From NCBI GenBank assembly GCA_035308365.1, contig DATGGU010000142.1, positions 1 to 7,459 on the forward strand: a stretch of DNA of 7,459 nt. The letters are read 5' to 3'. The position numbers and the translations under genes are program-made. The notes under the pieces were generated by a model. The model worked only from the letters and a program-made list of their open reading frames with translations, ran no database searches and was not told the origin of the DNA. The DNA comes from PALSA-505 sp035308365 (lineage in GTDB: Bacteria > Actinomycetota > Actinomycetes > Streptosporangiales > Streptosporangiaceae). The stretch's first letter is position 1, and the number at the start of each line of letters is the position of its first letter. Positions 6,237-7,459 of the stretch are shown in pieces.

Positions 6237-7459
6237 GTGGGCAAGGCCAAGCCGCAGGTTATCGAGGACCAGGAGCACCAGCGGGTGTTCGAGCGGGTGG
6301 CCGCGGTCGACGTGGCCAAGGCGTCGGGGATGGTGTGCGTCCGGCTGCCCGGCCGGGACGGCAGGCCCCGGGCCAGCAAGGTCTGGGAGGTGCCGGCCGT
6401 GACCAGCGCGGTCACCGAGCTGGGCCGGGGCCTGCTCAAGGACCGGGTCCAGATGGTCACGCTGGAGGCGACCAGCGACTACTGGCGGATCTTCTACTAC
6501 CTGCTGGAAGCGCTCGGGCTGGCGGTGCAGCTGGTGTCCCCGGCGCAGGCCCGGCAGCTCAAGGGCCGCCCGAAGACAGATAAGCACGACGCGATGTGGC
6601 TGGCCCGGCTGACCGAGTGGGGGATGCTGCGGCCGTGCTTCGTTCCCCCGGCCCCGATCCGGGCGCTGCGGGATTACACCCGCGCCCGCACCGACTACGT
6701 CCGCGAGCGGACCCGCTGCTACCAGCGGCTGGAGAAGCTGCTCGAAGGCGCGCTGATCAAGCTGTCGTCGGTGGCCAGCAAGCTGACCACCGAATCGGCT
6801 AAGGACATGGTGCGCGCGCTGATCGCCGGGGAACGCGACCCGCACGTGCTGGCCGGCCTGGCCCGCACCCGGATGAAAGCCAAGCATGATGCGCTCGCCG
6901 AGGCGCTGGCCGGCATGTTCGACGCCCACCACGGAGAGCTCGCCCAGCTGGAACTAGACCAGGTCAAGTTCCTGGACCAGACCATCACCCAGCTGCAGGC
7001 ACGCATCCGCGACACCCTGGCCGCGATCCCCCAAGCGCAGGGCGTGGACGCCGACGGCACCACCGGCCCCGCCGCCGGCACCGGCCCGGACGCCCCGGTC
7101 CGGCCGGCCGCCGCCCGGCTGGCCGAGATCCCCGGCATCAGCCCGGACCTGGCCGCGACGATCATCGCCGAGACCGGCCTGGATATGAGCCGGTTCCCCA
7201 CCGCCGCGCACCTGGTCTCCTGGGCCGGGCTATGCCCGGCCGCGCACCAGTCCGGCCCCCGCGTCCGGGCCGGCAAGAAAAAGCACGGCAACGCCTACCT
7301 GCGCGGCGCCCTCGGCCAGGCCGCCCTCGGCGCCGCCCGCACCGGGACCTTCCTCGGCGAACGGTACCACCGCGTCGCCCGCCGCCGCGGCAAGGCCAAA
7401 GCCCAGGTCGCCGTCGCCCGGTCCATCCTGACCATCATCTGGCACCTGCTCGCCGACCC
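6237..7459 (+). CDS. IS110-family recombinase (3' end outside window)
   Basis: The frame is open from GTG 6237 to the right edge, 407 residues, and probably lacks a few tens of C-terminal residues. The N-terminal RuvC-like domain shows the DEDD set: D25 (AAVDVAK), E77 (TLEATSDYW), and D115 and D118 (KTDKHDAMWLARL). A helical, coiled-coil-like middle follows (about 140-265), then a Gly/Pro/Ala-rich linker (269-292). Next is a helix-hairpin-helix-like LAEIPGISPDLAATIIAETG (295-314) and the C-terminal transposase domain with the likely catalytic Ser339 (CPAAHQSGPRVRAGKKKHGNAYLRGAL). From family knowledge, IS110 recombinases use both sites together and are guided by a bridge RNA from the element's noncoding end. 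All visible key residues are present and no frameshift is seen, so it may be active if the missing end is intact. Confidence 0.92.
   Translation, partial: MGKAKPQVIEDQEHQRVFERVAAVDVAKASGMVCVRLPGRDGRPRASKVWEVPAVTSAVTELGRGLLKDRVQMVTLEATSDYWRIFYYLLEALGLAVQLVSPAQARQLKGRPKTDKHDAMWLARLTEWGMLRPCFVPPAPIRALRDYTRARTDYVRERTRCYQRLEKLLEGALIKLSSVASKLTTESAKDMVRALIAGERDPHVLAGLARTRMKAKHDALAEALAGMFDAHHGELAQLELDQVKFLDQTITQLQARIRDTLAAIPQAQGVDADGTTGPAAGTGPDAPVRPAAARLAEIPGISPDLAATIIAETGLDMSRFPTAAHLVSWAGLCPAAHQSGPRVRAGKKKHGNAYLRGALGQAALGAARTGTFLGERYHRVARRRGKAKAQVAVARSILTIIWHLLAD

Larger units (their letters stand above)
5904..7459 (+). mobile_element. IS110-family element, partial (left boundary uncertain, right end outside)
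   Basis: The IS110-type recombinase at 6237 onward defines the element, which runs off the right edge. The left boundary cannot be fixed because IS110 elements lack ordinary long terminal inverted repeats. The earliest possible point is 5904, directly after the second IS4 element. If the element starts there, its noncoding left end would be about 330 nt. Confidence 0.5.

Noticed and set aside
6204..6932. Minus-strand open frame of 242 codons opposite the IS110 recombinase
   Set aside because: The plus-strand frame has the DEDD and Ser residues; this one has none.
1..7459. CRISPR array, tRNA or rRNA genes
   Set aside because: No regularly spaced repeats, tRNA-like cloverleaf or rRNA-like sequence was seen on either strand.

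Overview
The window looks like a segment of a high-GC actinomycete genome (Streptomyces-like or a related order). Coding is G/C-biased at third positions, GTG and TTG starts occur, and each recognisable protein resembles an actinobacterial family. Genus cannot be read from the sequence alone. Most of the window is mobile DNA or genes broken by it, with a short island of ordinary genes in the middle.

Layout, left to right. (1) Positions 2-1239 hold the end of a large tyrosine recombinase and, overlapping it by ATGA, a small DUF6262-like gene. Together they look like the tail of a Tn554-type multi-recombinase transposon. The small gene is cut by the next element. (2) Positions 1215-2796 are a complete IS4-family insertion sequence with 25-bp terminal inverted repeats (24 matches) and one intact DDE transposase. 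Its start codon lies in a 13-bp inverted repeat. (3) Positions 2797-3627, minus strand, are a membrane-anchored pentapeptide-repeat protein whose 3' end is cut by the same IS. (4) Positions 3838-4302 are an intact NUDIX hydrolase, transcribed away from the pentapeptide gene. (5) Positions 4354-5903 are a second, distinct IS4-family element on the minus strand. Its transposase is split by one frame change at a T4C6 run next to a UGA stop, and the missing C-terminal 71 residues follow in the other frame. (6) From 5904 to the right edge is an IS110-family element: about 330 nt without a gene, then a DEDD/serine recombinase running off the window.

The genes do not form a pathway. The region reads as a site where mobile elements have accumulated. 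The two flanks of the first IS lie in different truncated genes and show no target duplication, so the DNA was rearranged there after or during insertion. The points most worth following are the noncoding stretch before the IS110 recombinase (a place where a bridge RNA could be encoded), the frame change in the second IS4 transposase (decay or +1 recoding), and the hairpin over the start of the first IS4 transposase. I found no clear new defence or metabolic system.
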